Source of the DNA: Paracoccaceae bacterium
GTDB taxonomy: Bacteria > Pseudomonadota > Alphaproteobacteria > Rhodobacterales > Rhodobacteraceae
Direction of reading: 5' to 3'
DNA: 6,730 nt
Assembly: GCA_003545125.1 (NCBI GenBank)
Contig: DQCI01000313.1
Span: 18,663 to 25,392 of the forward strand
This document shows positions 5,286 to 6,730 of the stretch, piece by piece. A program made the translations under genes and the position numbers. How positions within the stretch are numbered: position 1 is the first letter of the stretch; each line of letters opens with the position of its first letter. Below the pieces are notes generated by a model, which saw only the letters and a program-made list of their open reading frames with translations, ran no database searches and was not told the origin of the DNA.

Positions 5286-6730
<1,445 letters not shown>

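Overview
The window is GC-rich proteobacterial DNA, more likely alpha- than gammaproteobacterial; this placement is an inference from base composition, the C93 peptidase family and an FNR-type operator, not from a database match. Its main content is a respiratory [NiFe] hydrogenase locus of the Isp type, with gene order small subunit - isp1 - isp2 - large subunit, as described for HynSL of purple sulfur bacteria such as Thiocapsa and Allochromatium.

Left part (1-192): the last 29 codons of a plus-strand gene with a striking His/Asp-rich C-terminal tail, then a perfect 12-bp stem hairpin (144-172) between two convergent genes that can serve as a shared terminator. On the minus strand (190-801) is an exported LapG-like transglutaminase-fold cysteine peptidase (family C93/BTLCP) with its Cys-His-Asp triad intact. 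A 370-bp gap (802-1171) separates it from the divergently transcribed hydrogenase genes. The gap holds no gene, but contains a possible sigma70 promoter, an inverted repeat overlapping its -35 box, a tandem 11-bp repeat in the presumed leader, and a long-range hairpin near the peptidase gene.

Right part (1172-6730, all plus strand): a GTG-started endopeptidase of the HyaD/HupD/HynD family that would process the large subunit; then a short intergenic region with a perfect FNR/FixK-type box (TTGAT-TCAG-ATCAA, 1707-1720); then a HupH-like assembly protein, the Tat-exported small subunit with three Fe-S cluster sites, the five-helix cytochrome b-like Isp1, the HdrD/DsrK-like Isp2, and the first 481 codons of the large subunit. 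The small subunit and isp1, and isp1 and isp2, overlap by ATGA; the large subunit follows isp2 after 12 bases, so translation is probably coupled.

How it works together (family knowledge plus inference): the small/large subunit pair is folded in the cytoplasm, assembled with help of the HupH-like protein, trimmed by the protease and exported on the Tat signal of the small subunit. Electrons pass over three Fe-S clusters to the b-haem protein Isp1, and from there across the membrane to Isp2 on the cytoplasmic face, linking periplasmic H2 to quinone or thiol/sulfur metabolism. The FNR box indicates induction at low oxygen. No wholly new system was seen. The points of most interest are the regulatory architecture around the protease gene and the FNR box, a frame-changing duplication at the end of the protease gene, and the His-rich tail next to a nickel-enzyme locus.
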